From positions 1-5,301 of the forward strand of contig CAAERF010000065.1 in the NCBI GenBank assembly GCA_900758315.1: a DNA stretch of 5,301 bases, written 5' to 3'. A program made the position numbers and the translations under genes. This stretch comes from an uncultured Oscillospiraceae bacterium. Its GTDB lineage: Bacteria; Bacillota; Clostridia; Oscillospirales; Oscillospiraceae. Below are positions 4,276 to 5,301 of this stretch, one piece after another. The notes below the pieces were generated by a model that worked only from the letters and a program-made list of their open reading frames with translations, did not search any database and was not told the DNA's origin. The stretch's first letter is position 1. Each line of letters begins with the position of its first letter.

Positions 4276-5301
4276 CAACATCCTGTTCTACCTCCATTTT
4301 CAGCACCCGATCCACATTGGCCTTTGCCGTTAAAAGCTCCCGCATTTCCTCACGGGAACGCCGGTACTCGGCATAGGTCTTTTTCTTTTCTTCCAGCAAT
4401 TTCGCATACTCCGTCTGCAACTCTTTGACCTTAGGCAGCTTCTTGACTCCCATTTCATCAAAGGCATTTTTAGCAGCCTGGTGGAGCAGAATTTCTTCCT
4501 CATGTTCTTCACGGAATTTCTTAGAGTAGCCGGCCTTGCGGTATGCCACATAGACCTCACGGGTCTTGGCATAAATTACAATGTGAGTACGCAGAACAGC
4601 AATCTCTGCCATGCGCTTTTCAGCCGCCTTGATCTGCGCCGAAAGCTCATTGTGATGTGCCGTGGCAGCCGCAGCCTTTTCTTCCAAAACCGCATACTCC
4701 AGCAGATTGTTCTCTGATAGGTAATTCATGGTCTGTGCCATTTGTTTCAGATTGAAAACCTTGGCCCATCGAGCATAGCCAGCCCCTTTTCCTGCCTGCA
4801 ATTTTGCTTGAATGTCCACCAGCAGATTGACCTTCGGCGGCTCTGCCTGTGCGACCACTTTCTTTCGTGGGGTATGCGCTTTCTTCCCGGAGAGAACTGC
4901 CTGTAAATCTTCCAATCCATATCCTTCGCCCAGGCTGTCCATACGGGCGGCTTTCTCCCAACCGGGGAGCTTCAGGCGATATGATTTTCCGCGCTTTGAT
5001 ACTTCACAGTCGGACTCTTGCAGCAGCTTCAGCAGTTCTTCAAAATTAGCAGGACTTTGTGATAATGCGTTGTCAATCGCCACACGAAGCAGCTCTCGGT
5101 GAGAGGGCTTTGCCTGATCGCCCAGCCATTTGTTATAGCTCTTTCCGTGAAGTTTCGGATTCTCTACAATGGACAGTCCGTTTTCAATGCAGATGGTATC
5201 ACTTAACCGGCGAACCGCCTTGGTGCTGCCCCAAAAGTTTCGGAATTTCCGGTCATATTCTAAGCTGACCGATGACCAGATAATGTGATTATGAATGTGC
5301 G
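4247..5301 (-). CDS. Relaxase (mobilization nuclease), C-terminal 350 residues
   Basis: The gene is open through the right edge, so its start is outside. Its first visible residues HIHNHIIWSS are the end of the HUH motif, whose histidines coordinate the metal used to nick and covalently hold oriT DNA through a tyrosine located further N-terminal (not visible). Next come the conserved YDRKFRNFWGS and the region around HGKSYNKWLGDQ, then a charged linker and DNA-binding-like segment with RGKSYRLKLPGWEKAARMD. The C-terminal half is largely coiled coil (about 200-240 and 305-340 of the visible part), ending KDHGQR. Family resemblance is to relaxase/mobilization proteins of Firmicute integrative mobilizable elements (Pfam Relaxase, MOB-P-like), which I recognise from memory. 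A GTG in frame at 5081-5083 is internal and not the start. Any accessory relaxosome gene would lie to the right. Confidence 0.9.
   Translation of the reverse strand, partial: HIHNHIIWSSVSLEYDRKFRNFWGSTKAVRRLSDTICIENGLSIVENPKLHGKSYNKWLGDQAKPSHRELLRVAIDNALSQSPANFEELLKLLQESDCEVSKRGKSYRLKLPGWEKAARMDSLGEGYGLEDLQAVLSGKKAHTPRKKVVAQAEPPKVNLLVDIQAKLQAGKGAGYARWAKVFNLKQMAQTMNYLSENNLLEYAVLEEKAAAATAHHNELSAQIKAAEKRMAEIAVLRTHIVIYAKTREVYVAYRKAGYSKKFREEHEEEILLHQAAKNAFDEMGVKKLPKVKELQTEYAKLLEEKKKTYAEYRRSREEMRELLTAKANVDRVLKMEVEQDVEKEKDHGQR

Noticed and set aside
1..5301. CRISPR array, tRNA, rRNA or insertion-sequence ends
   Set aside because: No regularly spaced repeats, cloverleaf or rRNA-like stretch, transposase gene or terminal inverted repeats were seen on either strand.

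Overview
The window looks like part of a mobilizable or integrative element from a gut-type Firmicute (class Clostridia, Oscillospiraceae or Lachnospiraceae style). This rests on the relaxase at the right end, whose sequence I recognise as a type common on such elements. Strong AGGAGG/AGGTGATC ribosome sites and the small SLOG and XRE genes typical of Firmicute mobile DNA agree with it. The species cannot be fixed from 5.3 kb.

Right part (about 3040-5301), mobility and control. A relaxase fragment on the minus strand runs off the right edge. It keeps the HIHNH metal-binding end of the HUH catalytic centre and a complete, coiled-coil-rich C-terminus. To its left lies a 190-bp stretch packed with hairpins (4050-4270), including the terminator of a small XRE regulator and a possible oriT. 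The XRE gene (plus strand) and a SLOG-family nucleotide-binding protein (minus strand) diverge from a 157-bp gap. That gap holds face-to-face promoters and three ACGCA/TGCGT half-sites that could be the XRE operator.

Left part (1-3001), cargo operon, all on the minus strand. A good extended -10 promoter (2973-3001) drives a roughly 190-nt structured leader that ends in a strong intrinsic terminator, 25 bp before the first gene. Then come five tightly packed genes: a 460-residue protein of unknown function, a 92-residue zinc-ribbon-like protein, a 169-residue TPR-like helical protein, a 77-residue two-helix membrane protein resembling Imm17, and a zinc-ribbon protein broken by a frameshift near position 105. 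Spacing of 0 to 21 bp and stop codons overlapping ribosome sites indicate one transcript. The set resembles the toxin-less polyimmunity loci known from polymorphic toxin systems. No toxin gene is visible.

Most notable points: the leader/terminator gating the operon, the apparent orphan immunity cluster on a mobilizable element, the single-base frameshift in the last gene, the facing promoters at the SLOG/XRE switch, and the hairpin array beside the relaxase.
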